Assembly (NCBI RefSeq): GCF_017876755.1
Contig: NZ_JAGIOO010000001.1
Span: 9,285,786 to 9,349,785 of the forward strand
Direction of reading: 5' to 3'
DNA from: Crossiella equi
GTDB taxonomy: Bacteria > Actinomycetota > Actinomycetes > Mycobacteriales > Pseudonocardiaceae
Length of the DNA: 64,000 bases
A program made the translations under genes and the position numbers. The notes under the pieces were generated by a model. That model was not told where the DNA came from. It made no database searches and was given only the letters and a program-made list of their open reading frames with translations. Of this stretch, positions 8,134 through 16,963 are shown piece after piece (position 1 is the stretch's first letter; each line of letters begins with the position of its first letter).

Positions 8134-9642
8134 ATGTCGCGCGCGGCCAAGCCGCAGGTCTGGTTCCTCACCGGCAGCCAGCACCTGTACGGCCCGGAGA
8201 CGCTGGCGCAGGTCGCCGGGCAGTCGCAGGAGATCCAGCGGATGCTCACCGGCTCCGGCCGGCTCGCCGCGGAGGTCGTCTGGCGGCCCGTGCTCACCGA
8301 CGCCGGCGCCATCCGGGCCACGATGCAGGAGGCCAACGCCGATCCGGCCTGCGTCGGGGTGATCGCCTGGATGCACACCTTCTCCCCGGCCAAGATGTGG
8401 ATCGCCGGCCTGGACGCGCTGCGCAAACCGCTGCTGCACCTGCACACCCAGCTCAACCGGGCGCTGCCCTGGGCCAGCATCGACATGGACTTCATGAACC
8501 TCAACCAGGCCGCGCACGGCGACCGGGAGTTCGGGTTCGTGCAGACCCGGCTGGGCGTGGCGCGCAAGACCGTGGCCGGGCACGCCGAGGACCCGGAGGT
8601 GATCGCCCGCCTGGACAGCTGGGTGCGCGCGGCCATCGGGCAGGCGCACCTGCGCACCCTGCGGCTGGCCCGCTTCGGCGACAACATGCGCGATGTCGCG
8701 GTGACCGAGGGCGACAAGGTGGAGGCCGAGCTGCGCTTCGGGGTCTCGGTGAACACCTACGGCGTCAACGACCTGGTCGAGCAGGTGCGGCAGGCCTCCG
8801 CCGAGGAGGTCGACCTGCTGGTCGCCGAGTACGCCGAGATCTACCGGCTGGCCCCGGAACTGCGGCGCGGGCGGGAACGGCACGAGGAGCTGCGCTACGC
8901 CGCGCGGATCGAGGCCGGGCTGCGACGGTTCCTGAGCGAGGGCGGCTTCGGCGCGTTCACCACCAACTTCGAGGACCTCGGCGGGCTGCGGCAGCTGCCG
9001 GGCCTGGCGGTGCAGCGGCTGATGGCCGAGGGCCAGGGCTTCGGCGGCGAGGGCGACTGGAAGACCGCCGCGCTGCTGGCCGCGGTGAAGGCGATGGGCG
9101 CGGGCACCGGCCGCGGCACCTCCTTCATGGAGGACTACACCTACCACTTCGGGCCGGGCGAGCCGAAGATCCTCGGCGCGCACATGCTGGAGGTCTGCCC
9201 GAGCATCGCCGCCCGGCAGCCCTCCTGCGAGATCCACCCGCTGGGCATCGGCGGCCGGGAGGACCCGGTGCGGCTGGTCTTCGACGCCGCGCCCGGCCCG
9301 GCGGTGGTGGTCGGCCTGGCCGACCTCGGCGACCGGTTCCGGTTGACCGCCAACGAGGTCGAGGTGGTCGAACCGGACGAGCCGCTGCCCAACCTGCCGG
9401 TGGCCCGCGCGGTGTGGCGGCCGGCGCCCTCCCTGTCGACCTCGGCGGAGTGCTGGCTCACCGCGGGCGGACCGCACCACACCGTGCTCACCCAGGCCGT
9501 CGGCGCGGAGACCCTGCGGGACTTCGCCCGGATGGCCGAGACCGAGCTCGCGCTCATCGGCAGCGCCACCACCGCCGAGGACTTCGCCGACCGCCTGCGC
9601 TGGAACCAGGCCTACCACCGGCTCGCCCAGGGCCTGCGCTGA
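8134..9642 (+). CDS. araA: L-arabinose isomerase
   Basis: AraA interconverts L-arabinose and L-ribulose in the cytoplasm. The 502-residue product matches the family length (about 500). Diagnostic stretches are [16 protein letters not shown] at the N-terminus, [27 protein letters not shown] and [18 protein letters not shown]. The metal-binding glutamates lie around [28 protein letters not shown]. The ATG at 8134 follows GAGGAGA; an in-frame upstream GTG at 8104 overlaps araD and is less likely. The gene order araB-araD-araA followed directly by an importer makes a full arabinose uptake and catabolism operon. Confidence 0.96.
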   Translation: MSRAAKPQVWFLTGSQHLYGPETLAQVAGQSQEIQRMLTGSGRLAAEVVWRPVLTDAGAIRATMQEANADPACVGVIAWMHTFSPAKMWIAGLDALRKPLLHLHTQLNRALPWASIDMDFMNLNQAAHGDREFGFVQTRLGVARKTVAGHAEDPEVIARLDSWVRAAIGQAHLRTLRLARFGDNMRDVAVTEGDKVEAELRFGVSVNTYGVNDLVEQVRQASAEEVDLLVAEYAEIYRLAPELRRGRERHEELRYAARIEAGLRRFLSEGGFGAFTTNFEDLGGLRQLPGLAVQRLMAEGQGFGGEGDWKTAALLAAVKAMGAGTGRGTSFMEDYTYHFGPGEPKILGAHMLEVCPSIAARQPSCEIHPLGIGGREDPVRLVFDAAPGPAVVVGLADLGDRFRLTANEVEVVEPDEPLPNLPVARAVWRPAPSLSTSAECWLTAGGPHHTVLTQAVGAETLRDFARMAETELALIGSATTAEDFADRLRWNQAYHRLAQGLR

Positions 9643-9659
9643 GGAATCGAGGAGAAACA

Positions 9660-10748
9660 ATGAGGTTTCTGCGGTGCACCGCCATCGCCGTGTCGATGGC
9701 GGTGCTGCTCACCGGCTGCGGCTCGGCGGTCAAGACCGTCGACCAGCAGGGGGCCGGCGGGGACGCCGCGCTGGTCGGCGTGACCATGCCGACCAAGTCC
9801 TCCGAACGCTGGATCCACGACGGGGACAACATCCGCAAGGCCCTGGAACAACAGGGTTTCCGGGTTGACCTGCAGTACGCGGAGAACGACATCCCCACCC
9901 AGGCCAACCAGATCGAGAACCAGATCACCAAGGGCGCCAAGGCCCTGGTCGTGGCCTCCATCGACGGCACCGCGATCACCTCGCAGCTCCAGCAGGCCGC
10001 CGACGCCAAGATCCCGGTTATCGCCTATGACCGGCTGATCCGCAACAGCCCGGCGGTGGACTACTACGCCACCTTCGACAACTTCAAGGTCGGCGTGGAA
10101 CAGGCCAACTCGCTGGTGGCCGGGCTGAAGAGCCGCGGCGGCGGGCCGTACGCGGTGGAGCTGTTCGGCGGCTCCCCGGATGACAACAACGCCACCTTCT
10201 TCTTCAACGGCGCGATGTCCGTGCTGCAACCGCTGATCGACGCGGGCACGATCGTCGTCCGGAGCGGGCAGAAGGACTTCGGCCGGGTGGCCATCCTGCG
10301 CTGGGAGCCGGCCACCGCGCAGCGCCGGATGGAGGACCTGCTCACCACCACCTACGTCGGCGGCCGGGTGGACGGGGTGCTCTCGCCCTACGACGGGCTC
10401 TCCATCGGCATTCTCTCCGCGCTGAAGAGCAACGGCTACGGCACCGCCGCCCAGCCCTACCCGGTGGTCACCGGGCAGGACGCGGAGATCGCCTCGGTGA
10501 AGTCCATCATCGCCGGGGAGCAGTACTCCACCGTGCAGAAGGACACCAGGGAACTGGCCAAGGTGGCCGCGAGCATGGCCAGCACGGTGCTGCGCGGGCA
10601 GAAACCCGAGGTGAACAACGACAAGGATTACCACAACGGGGTCAAGGTGGTGCCCGCCTTCCTGCTCCAGCCGGTCGCGGTGGACAAGGAGAACTACCGG
10701 AAGGTGCTGCTGGACACCGGTTACTACACCGAAAGCCAGCTGAAGTAG
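9660..10748 (+). CDS. chvE: Multiple-monosaccharide ABC transporter binding lipoprotein (ChvE-like)
   Basis: This 362-residue lipoprotein ([19 protein letters not shown], lipobox LTGC) belongs to the ChvE/GguE group of periplasmic-binding-protein type sugar receptors. Typical segments are [47 protein letters not shown] and [21 protein letters not shown]. The ATG at 9660 lies behind GAGGAGAAACA. ChvE-type proteins bind arabinose, xylose, galactose and related pyranoses. Its position between araA and a matching ATPase/permease pair indicates L-arabinose import. Confidence 0.92.
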   Translation: MRFLRCTAIAVSMAVLLTGCGSAVKTVDQQGAGGDAALVGVTMPTKSSERWIHDGDNIRKALEQQGFRVDLQYAENDIPTQANQIENQITKGAKALVVASIDGTAITSQLQQAADAKIPVIAYDRLIRNSPAVDYYATFDNFKVGVEQANSLVAGLKSRGGGPYAVELFGGSPDDNNATFFFNGAMSVLQPLIDAGTIVVRSGQKDFGRVAILRWEPATAQRRMEDLLTTTYVGGRVDGVLSPYDGLSIGILSALKSNGYGTAAQPYPVVTGQDAEIASVKSIIAGEQYSTVQKDTRELAKVAASMASTVLRGQKPEVNNDKDYHNGVKVVPAFLLQPVAVDKENYRKVLLDTGYYTESQLK

Positions 10749-12289
10749 TGCCGGCCGAGCACATCCTGCGGATGCGCGGGATCACCAAGACCTTCGGCGC
10801 GGTCACCGCGCTGGACGGGGTGACGCTGTCGGTGCGGCGCGGGGAGATCCACGCCATCTGCGGGGAGAACGGCGCGGGCAAGTCCACGCTGATGAAGGTG
10901 CTCTCCGGGGTGCACCCGCACGGCGGCCACACCGGGCAGATCGACTTCGACGGCGCGCCCTGCGCCTTCGGCGGCATCCGGGACAGCGAGGCGCGCGGCA
11001 TCGTCATCGTGCACCAGGAGCTGGCGCTCTGCCCGGAGCTGTCCATCGCGGAGAACCTGTTCCTGGGCAACGAGATCGCCCGCCGCGGCTGGATCGACTG
11101 GAACCGGGTCAACCACGAGGCCGGGCTGCTGCTGGCGCGAGTGGGCCTGCGGGAGAACCCGGTGACCCCTGTGCGCGAGCTCGGCATCGGCAAGCAGCAG
11201 CTGGTGGAGATCGCCAAGGCGCTGGCCAAGGACGTGCGGCTGCTGATCCTGGACGAGCCCACCGCGGCGCTCAACGACGAGGACTCCGCGCACCTGCTGG
11301 ACCTGCTGCGCGGCCTGCGCGCCGAGGGCATCACCTCGGTGCTGATCTCGCACAAGCTCAACGAGGTCACCGCGATCGCCGACTCCATCACCGTCATCCG
11401 GGACGGCCGCACCGTGCAGACCCTGGACGTGCGCGCCGAGGAGGTCAGCGAGGAGCGGATCATCGCGGGCATGGTCGGCCGCGACCTCACCCACCGCTTC
11501 CCGCCGCGGCAGGCTGTGCCGGGCGCGGAGGTGCTGCGGCTGCAAGACTGGACCGCGCACAGCCCGGCCCGGCCGGACCGCGCGGTGGTGGCCGGGGTGA
11601 ACCTGTCGGTGCGGCGCGGCGAGATCGTCGGGCTGGCCGGGCTGATGGGCGCGGGGCGGACCGAACTGGCGATGAGCGTGTTCGGCCGCGCCTGGGGCAC
11701 CGGGATCTCCGGGCAGGTCTTCCTCGACGGCCGACCGGTGGAACTGCGGTCGGTGCGCGCGGCCATCCGGCACGGCCTGGCCTACGTCAGCGAGGACCGC
11801 AAGCGCTACGGGCTTAACCTGATCGAGGACCTCACCCGCAACATCTCCGCCGCCGGAATGGGCAGACTGGCCCGGCGCGGCTGGGTGCGGGCGGAGGAGG
11901 AGTTCCGGGTGGCCCAGCGGTACCTGCGCGAGCTGGCCATCCGCGCCCCGGGGGTCGGCACCCCGGTGGGCACGCTCAGCGGTGGCAACCAGCAGAAGGT
12001 CGTGCTGGCCAAGTGGATGCTCACCGAACCCGAGGTGCTGATCCTGGACGAGCCCACCCGCGGCATCGACATCGGCGCCAAGTACGAGATCTACACGATC
12101 ATCAACCAGCTGGCCGCCAGGGGAGCGGGGGTGCTGGTGATCTCCTCCGAACTGCCGGAACTGCTCGGCCTGTGCGACCGCGTGTACGCGCTGTGCGAGG
12201 GCCGGATCACCGGTGAGCTCAGCCGCGCGGAGGCCACCCAGGAACGCCTGATGCGGCTGATGACCCAGGAGCAGGAGTGGACCCGATGA
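10748..12289 (+). CDS. gguA: Multiple-monosaccharide ABC transporter ATP-binding protein (GguA/XylG-like)
   Basis: A 513-residue protein with two fused ATPase domains energises sugar import. The first domain has CGENGAGKSTLMKVLSGV (Walker A) and LLILDEPTAALNDEDS (Walker B). The second has the degenerate P-loop LAGLMGAGRTEL, the signature LSGGNQQKVVLAKWM and VLILDEPTRGIDIGAKYEIY, the usual asymmetry in RbsA/XylG/GguA proteins. Translation starts at a GTG overlapping the stop of the binding-protein gene. It works with the permease that overlaps its 3' end. Confidence 0.93.
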   Translation: MPAEHILRMRGITKTFGAVTALDGVTLSVRRGEIHAICGENGAGKSTLMKVLSGVHPHGGHTGQIDFDGAPCAFGGIRDSEARGIVIVHQELALCPELSIAENLFLGNEIARRGWIDWNRVNHEAGLLLARVGLRENPVTPVRELGIGKQQLVEIAKALAKDVRLLILDEPTAALNDEDSAHLLDLLRGLRAEGITSVLISHKLNEVTAIADSITVIRDGRTVQTLDVRAEEVSEERIIAGMVGRDLTHRFPPRQAVPGAEVLRLQDWTAHSPARPDRAVVAGVNLSVRRGEIVGLAGLMGAGRTELAMSVFGRAWGTGISGQVFLDGRPVELRSVRAAIRHGLAYVSEDRKRYGLNLIEDLTRNISAAGMGRLARRGWVRAEEEFRVAQRYLRELAIRAPGVGTPVGTLSGGNQQKVVLAKWMLTEPEVLILDEPTRGIDIGAKYEIYTIINQLAARGAGVLVISSELPELLGLCDRVYALCEGRITGELSRAEATQERLMRLMTQEQEWTR

Positions 12290-13503
12290 CCACCCAGGCC
12301 GACCGTGCGGCGTCCACCAGGCCGGGGGCGTCGCGGCCGCGGCTGCGGATCTCGTTGCGGCAGAGCGGCATCTACGTGGCCTTCGCGCTGATCGTGCTGC
12401 TGTTCACCGCGCTCACCGGCGGCACCCTGCTGGAACCGCAGAACATCTCCAACATCATCGTGCAGAACTCCTACGTGCTCATCCTCGCGGTGGGCATGAT
12501 CCTGGTGATCATCGCCGGGCACATCGACCTGTCGGTGGGCTCGGTGGTGGCGCTGACCGGGGCGCTGTGCGCGGTGCTGACCGTGCAGCTGGACCTGCCC
12601 TGGCCGCTGGCGGTGCTGGCCACCCTGGTGGCCGGCGGGGTGATCGGCGCCTGGCACGGCTACTGGATCGCCTACTTCGGCATCCCGGCCTTCATCGTCA
12701 CCCTGGGCGGCATGCTCATCTTCCGCGCGCTCACCCTGAGCGTGCTGGGCAACCAGGGCATCGGCCCGTTCCCGGAGCCGATCCGCACGCTGTCCAACGG
12801 TTTCCTGGACGGCTACCTCGGCAACGTCGGCCTGGGCCCGCTCGGTGGCGCGGACCTGGTCAGCCTGCTGATCGGGGTGGCGGTGGTGGCCGGGATCGCG
12901 ATCACCCAGTGGCGGGCCAGGAAGGGCAGGCTGGGCTATGGCCAGGAGGTCGCGCCCACCGCGGTGTTCGTGACCAGGGTGGCCGGGGCGGGGCTGCTGG
13001 TGCTGGCGGTGGTGGTGCAGCTGGCCCGTTTCCGCAACCTGCCCTGGGTGCTGGTGCTGCTGGCCGCGCTGGTGCTGGGCTACTCGGTGCTGGCGGCCCG
13101 TTCGGTGTTCGGCAGGCGGATCTACGCCATCGGCGGCAACCTGCAGGCCGCCACGCTGTCCGGGGTGAACGTGCGCGCGGTGACCTTCTGGGTGTTCGTG
13201 AACATGGGCGTGCTGGCCGCGCTGGCCGGCGTGGTGTTCGCTGGCCGGCTCAACCAGGCCGGGCCGACCGCGGGCGCCTCCTTCGAGCTGGACGCCATCG
13301 CGGCGGCCTTCATCGGCGGGGCGGCGGTGCAGGGCGGGGTCGGCAAGGTGGTCGGCGCGGTCACCGGCGGCCTGATCATGGCGGTGATCAACAACGGCAT
13401 GTCCCTGATCGGCGCGCCCAGTGAACAGGTGATGCTGGTCAAGGGCCTGGTGCTGCTGGCAGCGGTGGCCTACGACGTGTGGACCAAGCGCAGGGCCCGC
13501 TGA
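12286..13503 (+). CDS. gguB: Multiple-monosaccharide ABC transporter permease (GguB/XylH-like)
   Basis: A 405-residue hydrophobic protein of the RbsC/XylH permease family, expected to form the homodimeric channel of the arabinose importer. Characteristic stretches are NIIVQNSYVLILAVGMILVIIAGHIDLSVGS, IPAFIVTLGGMLIFRAL and FVNMGVLAALAGVVFAGRLNQAGPTAG. About ten membrane segments can be seen. The ATG at 12286 overlaps the gguA stop as ATGA, with GGAG upstream, so I prefer it to the in-frame GTG at 12277. It is the last gene of the arabinose operon and is followed by a strong hairpin. Confidence 0.93.
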   Translation: MTTQADRAASTRPGASRPRLRISLRQSGIYVAFALIVLLFTALTGGTLLEPQNISNIIVQNSYVLILAVGMILVIIAGHIDLSVGSVVALTGALCAVLTVQLDLPWPLAVLATLVAGGVIGAWHGYWIAYFGIPAFIVTLGGMLIFRALTLSVLGNQGIGPFPEPIRTLSNGFLDGYLGNVGLGPLGGADLVSLLIGVAVVAGIAITQWRARKGRLGYGQEVAPTAVFVTRVAGAGLLVLAVVVQLARFRNLPWVLVLLAALVLGYSVLAARSVFGRRIYAIGGNLQAATLSGVNVRAVTFWVFVNMGVLAALAGVVFAGRLNQAGPTAGASFELDAIAAAFIGGAAVQGGVGKVVGAVTGGLIMAVINNGMSLIGAPSEQVMLVKGLVLLAAVAYDVWTKRRAR

Positions 13504-13511
13504 GGGGCAGG

Positions 13512-13545
13512 TCCGCCGGGCACCGTGAAGTCGGTGCCCGGCGGA
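13512..13545 (+). terminator. Terminator hairpin of the arabinose operon
   Basis: A perfect 13-bp inverted repeat (TCCGCCGGGCACC, 8-nt loop, complementary arm 13533-13545) lies 8 bp after the permease stop. Confidence 0.75.
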
Positions 13546-13653
13546 CCCGGATCCGGCCCAGAGGCTCTGCGGTGCGCCCGCCAGCGCCACCGGGGAAGGC
13601 CGATCCGCTGCGAACGCCAACGGCGCCGAATTCGGTGCGTCAGCCGGATGATT

Positions 13654-13682
13654 GTCGAATGGCAGTCGAATCATTGTCGAAT
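13654..13682 (+). repeat. Triple GTCGAAT heptamer, 11-bp period
   Basis: GTCGAAT occurs at 13654, 13665 and 13676, exactly one helical turn apart, inside the 378-bp gap between the arabinose operon and the mannanase gene. The rest of the gap holds a terminator at the left and a CebR-type box at 13773. The array is not part of a gene. Direct heptamers at 11-bp spacing resemble sites of SARP-type activators; the binding protein is unknown. Confidence 0.6.
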
Positions 13683-13772
13683 CCGACTCCTGTCGCGAAT
13701 GTCTGGGCACTTCACTGCTGTTGGCGCCCACCATGAACTGTCCGTACCGAGGTGACCTCGGCCGGGCTAACC

Positions 13773-13786
13773 TGGGAGCGCTTCCA
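13773..13786. promoter_or_regulatory. CebR-type operator upstream of GH5 gene
   Basis: TGGGAGCGCTTCCA differs at one base from the Streptomyces CebR consensus TGGGAGCGCTCCCA. It lies 96 bp before the mannanase ATG and would place that gene under cello-oligosaccharide control. Confidence 0.7.
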
Positions 13787-13881
13787 GTTCCAGTTGACTG
13801 TAACGGCGTCTGCCGCCCGATGTGAATGCCTGGGGATGAGAATCCGGGCCGGCAGAACCGATCGGACCAGTGAGGTGGATC

Positions 13882-14874
13882 ATGCGATCACGAAAGTCAT
13901 TGGTGGGCACCGTTGTGCTGAGCCTGCTCGCCTGCCTGTTCCTGACCGGACCCGCGCACGCGGCCACCGGCTTCGCCGTGCGCGACGGCCGGCTGCACGA
14001 CGCCAACGGTGTGGAGTTCGTCCTGCGCGGGGTGAACCACGCGCACACCTGGTACCCGCAGCGGTTCGGCTCGCTCGCGCACCTGTCCGCACTCGGCGCC
14101 AACTCGGCGCGGGTGGTGCTCAGCACCGGCGACCGCTGGGCCCGCAACGACGCCGCCGATGTGGCTAGGGTGGTCGCGGAGTGCAGGCGGCAGCGGCTGA
14201 TCTGCGTGCTGGAGGTGCACGACACCACCGGCCTCGGCGACCAGGCGGGCGCGATCACCCTGGACCGGGCCGCCGACTACTGGCTCGGCATCCGGGAGGC
14301 GCTGCGCGGCCAGGAGTCCTTCGTCATCATCAACATCGGCAACGAGCCGCACGGCAACAGCGGTCACGAGCGCTGGAGTGCGGACACCCGGGGCGCGATC
14401 GGCAAGCTGCGCGCGGCGGGGCTGCGGCACACGCTCATGGTGGACGCGCCGAACTGGGGCCAGGACTGGTCCGCCACCATGCGGGACGGCGCGGGCGCGG
14501 TGTTCGCCGCGGACCCGTTGCGCAACACCGTGTTCAGCGTGCACATGTACGGGGTGTACAACACCGCGGCCAAGGTCTCGGACTACCTCGGCCGGTTCCT
14601 GTCCGCCCGGCTGCCGATCGTGGTGGGGGAGTTCGGCCACCTCCACTCCGACGGCGACCCCGATGAGAACGCGATCCTGGCCTTCGGTCAGGCCAACCGG
14701 ATCGGTTACCTGGGCTGGTCCTGGAGCGGCAACAGCGCCGAGGTGGGATACCTGGACATGTCCACCGGCTTCGACCCGGCCCAGCTGACCGGGTGGGGTC
14801 AGCGGATCTTCCACGGCCCCAACGGGATCAGGCAGACCGCGAAACGGGCCACGGTGTTCGGTGGGGCGGCCTGA
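13882..14874 (+). CDS. Secreted GH5 endo-beta-1,4-mannanase
   Basis: This 330-residue enzyme has a signal peptide cleaved near AHA-ATG (residue 28) and a single GH5 barrel. The family-specific start GFAVRDGRLHDANGVEFVLRGVNHAHTWYP matches subfamily 8 bacterial mannanases. The catalytic acid/base is Glu155 in NIGNEPHG and the nucleophile Glu250 in VVGEFGH. It should cut the mannan/glucomannan backbone extracellularly. The ATG at 13882 follows GTGAGG; an in-frame GTG at 13870 overlaps that ribosome-binding site. There is no carbohydrate-binding module. A CebR-type box upstream ties mannanase expression to the cellulase genes. Confidence 0.9.
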   Translation: MRSRKSLVGTVVLSLLACLFLTGPAHAATGFAVRDGRLHDANGVEFVLRGVNHAHTWYPQRFGSLAHLSALGANSARVVLSTGDRWARNDAADVARVVAECRRQRLICVLEVHDTTGLGDQAGAITLDRAADYWLGIREALRGQESFVIINIGNEPHGNSGHERWSADTRGAIGKLRAAGLRHTLMVDAPNWGQDWSATMRDGAGAVFAADPLRNTVFSVHMYGVYNTAAKVSDYLGRFLSARLPIVVGEFGHLHSDGDPDENAILAFGQANRIGYLGWSWSGNSAEVGYLDMSTGFDPAQLTGWGQRIFHGPNGIRQTAKRATVFGGAA

Positions 14875-14939
14875 GCGCCGGGGGAGCCGCCAGGGTGAAT
14901 GGCTGTACACCTGTTGGCACCCGGGTTAGTATCCGAAAC

Positions 14940-14953
14940 TGGGAGCGCTCCCA
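14940..14953. promoter_or_regulatory. CebR box upstream of GH6 cellulase
   Basis: TGGGAGCGCTCCCA is a perfect 14-bp palindrome identical to the CebR consensus, 47 bp before the GH6 start. Confidence 0.85.
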
Positions 14954-15000
14954 GAAAGTGTCCCCCCTGTGATCGCTCAGCGACGAGCGGAGGAACCGCA

Positions 15001-16731
15001 ATGAGGTTCACACCCCTGTTGACGAACTTGCGAACGCGCCGCGGTCTACGCGGCACGGCCGCGGGTCTGGCGGCGGTGCTGACCGCCACGACCCTCGGCA
15101 CGGTGCTCGCCGCCCCCTCGGCCAGCGCCGCGCCCGCCTGCCGGGTCGACTACAGCGTGAACGACTGGGGCGGTGGGTTCACCGCCCGAGTCAAGATCAA
15201 CAATTTGGGCGATGCGATCTCCAGCTGGACGCTGGGCTTCGCCTTTCCCGGCAACCAGCGGCTTTCCCAGGGCTGGAGCGCCAACTGGTCCCAGGCCACC
15301 GACAGCCCCAACGTGACCGCGACCGGCAACGGGGCCTTGGGCACCGGGGCCTCGGTGGAGATCGGCTTCAACGCCACCTACTCCGGCAGCAACCCAGCCC
15401 CGGCCGGCTTCACGCTCAATGGCAACGCCTGCACCGGCAAGCCGACCGAGCCGCCGCCCGGTGGCGCCCGGCAGAACAACCCCTACACCGGCGCCGACAT
15501 GTACGTGAACCCGGACTGGGCGGCCAAGGTGCGCGCCGAGCCCGGCGGCAGCCGCATCGCCAACCAGCCCACCGGCGTGTGGCTGGACCGCATCGCGGCG
15601 ATCAACGGCACCGCCGCCGCCAGGGGCCTGGTCGGCCACCTCGACGAGGCGGTGCGGCAGGACGCGGCCAACGGGACCAAGCCGCTGGTGGTCCAGCTGG
15701 TCATCTACAACCTGCCCGGCCGGGACTGCTCGGCGCTGGCCTCCAACGGCGAGCTCAAGGCCGATGAGATCGGCCGCTACCGCACCGAGTACATCGATCC
15801 CATCGCCGCGATCCTGGCCAGGCCGGCCTACGCCAAGCTGCGCGTCGTGACCGTGATCGAGGTCGACTCGCTGCCGAACCTGGTCACCAACGTCAGCGGC
15901 AGGCCCACCGCGGTGCCGCAGTGCGACATCATGAAGGCCAACGGGAACTACGTCACCGGTGTCGGCTACGCGCTGAACAAGCTCGGTGACGTGCCCAACG
16001 TGCACAACTACATCGACGCCGGCCACCACGGCTGGCTCGGCTGGGACGACAACCTCAACCCGACCGTGCAGCTGATGTGCCAGGCCGCCAACGCTTCCGG
16101 CGCCACCCCGGCGGACGTGTCCGGCTTCATCGTCAACACCGCCAACTTCAGCGCGCTCTCCGAACCGTTCTTCAAGGCCGACACCGTGGTCGGTGGCAGG
16201 CCGCTGCGGGAGAGCACCAAGTGGGTGGACTGGAACCGCTACGTCGACGAACTCGGCTACGCCCAGGACTTCCGCGCCAGGGCCGCCGCGGCCTGCTTCG
16301 GCCAGGACGTCGGCATGCTCATCGACACCGCCCGCAACGGCTGGGGCGGCCCCAACCGCCCGACCGCGGCGAGCACCTCGACCGACCCGAACACCTTCGT
16401 CAACCAGTCCCGCGTGGACCGGCGCCTCCACCTCGGCAACTGGTGCAACCAGTCCGGCGCCGGTCTCGGCGAGCGGCCGAAGGCCAACCCCGGTCCCGCC
16501 GGTATCGACGCCTACGTGTGGATGAAGCCGCCGGGTGAGTCCGACGGCTCCAGCAAGTACATCCAGAACAACGAGGGCAAGGGCTTCGACCGGATGTGCG
16601 ACCCGACCTACACCGGCAACATCCGCAACGGCAACAACATGTCCGGCGCACTGGGCAACGCGCCGCTGTCGGGACACTTCTTCCCGGCGCAGCTGCAGGA
16701 GCTCATGCGCAACGCCTATCCCGCACTGTGA
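15001..16731 (+). CDS. Secreted CBM2-GH6 cellobiohydrolase (Cel6B-like)
   Basis: A 576-residue exocellulase acting from the non-reducing end of cellulose. The signal peptide ends near ASA-APA (residue 44). An N-terminal CBM2 spans about 47-144 (CRVDYSVNDWGGGF, WSANWS), followed by a short proline-rich linker and a GH6 catalytic domain (about 156-576). The catalytic acid is probably Asp289 in VIEVDSLPN. YIDAGHHGWLGW and GIDAYVWMKPPGESDG are typical of long-loop exo-acting actinobacterial GH6 enzymes such as Thermobifida Cel6B (596 aa). The start at 15001 follows GGAGGAA. A perfect CebR box controls it, and it pairs functionally with the GH48 enzyme. Confidence 0.93.
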   Translation: MRFTPLLTNLRTRRGLRGTAAGLAAVLTATTLGTVLAAPSASAAPACRVDYSVNDWGGGFTARVKINNLGDAISSWTLGFAFPGNQRLSQGWSANWSQATDSPNVTATGNGALGTGASVEIGFNATYSGSNPAPAGFTLNGNACTGKPTEPPPGGARQNNPYTGADMYVNPDWAAKVRAEPGGSRIANQPTGVWLDRIAAINGTAAARGLVGHLDEAVRQDAANGTKPLVVQLVIYNLPGRDCSALASNGELKADEIGRYRTEYIDPIAAILARPAYAKLRVVTVIEVDSLPNLVTNVSGRPTAVPQCDIMKANGNYVTGVGYALNKLGDVPNVHNYIDAGHHGWLGWDDNLNPTVQLMCQAANASGATPADVSGFIVNTANFSALSEPFFKADTVVGGRPLRESTKWVDWNRYVDELGYAQDFRARAAAACFGQDVGMLIDTARNGWGGPNRPTAASTSTDPNTFVNQSRVDRRLHLGNWCNQSGAGLGERPKANPGPAGIDAYVWMKPPGESDGSSKYIQNNEGKGFDRMCDPTYTGNIRNGNNMSGALGNAPLSGHFFPAQLQELMRNAYPAL

Positions 16732-16750
16732 TCGCCTGAGGCAGATCCGT

Positions 16751-16784
16751 GATGCCGCCCTCGCAGCGCCGCGAGGGCGGCATC
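16751..16784. terminator. Terminator hairpin after GH6
   Basis: GATGCCGCCCTCGC and its exact complement form a 14-bp stem with a 6-nt loop, 19 bp past the GH6 stop. Confidence 0.75.
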
Positions 16785-16888
16785 CCGCTTCAGGTGGCAG
16801 GCATGGTCACCGGGACTGGACCGCGTTGGGCCGCAGGCCCTTGGCCACGCTGATCCCGAGCACCTGCCAGGCGATCGGCGCACGCGAA

Positions 16889-16942
16889 CCGCCGGCCCAT
16901 CGACGTCCCCATCACCTGCTGGTGACGTCGATGGGCCGGCGG
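16889..16942. terminator. Second long hairpin between convergent GH6 and GH1 genes
   Basis: A perfect 19-bp inverted repeat (arms 16889-16907 and 16924-16942, 16-nt loop) lies 21 bp past the leftward beta-glucosidase stop. It probably terminates the cebEFG-bgl unit. Confidence 0.7.
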
Positions 16943-16963
16943 CCCGTCAGCGACCTGGTGCGA

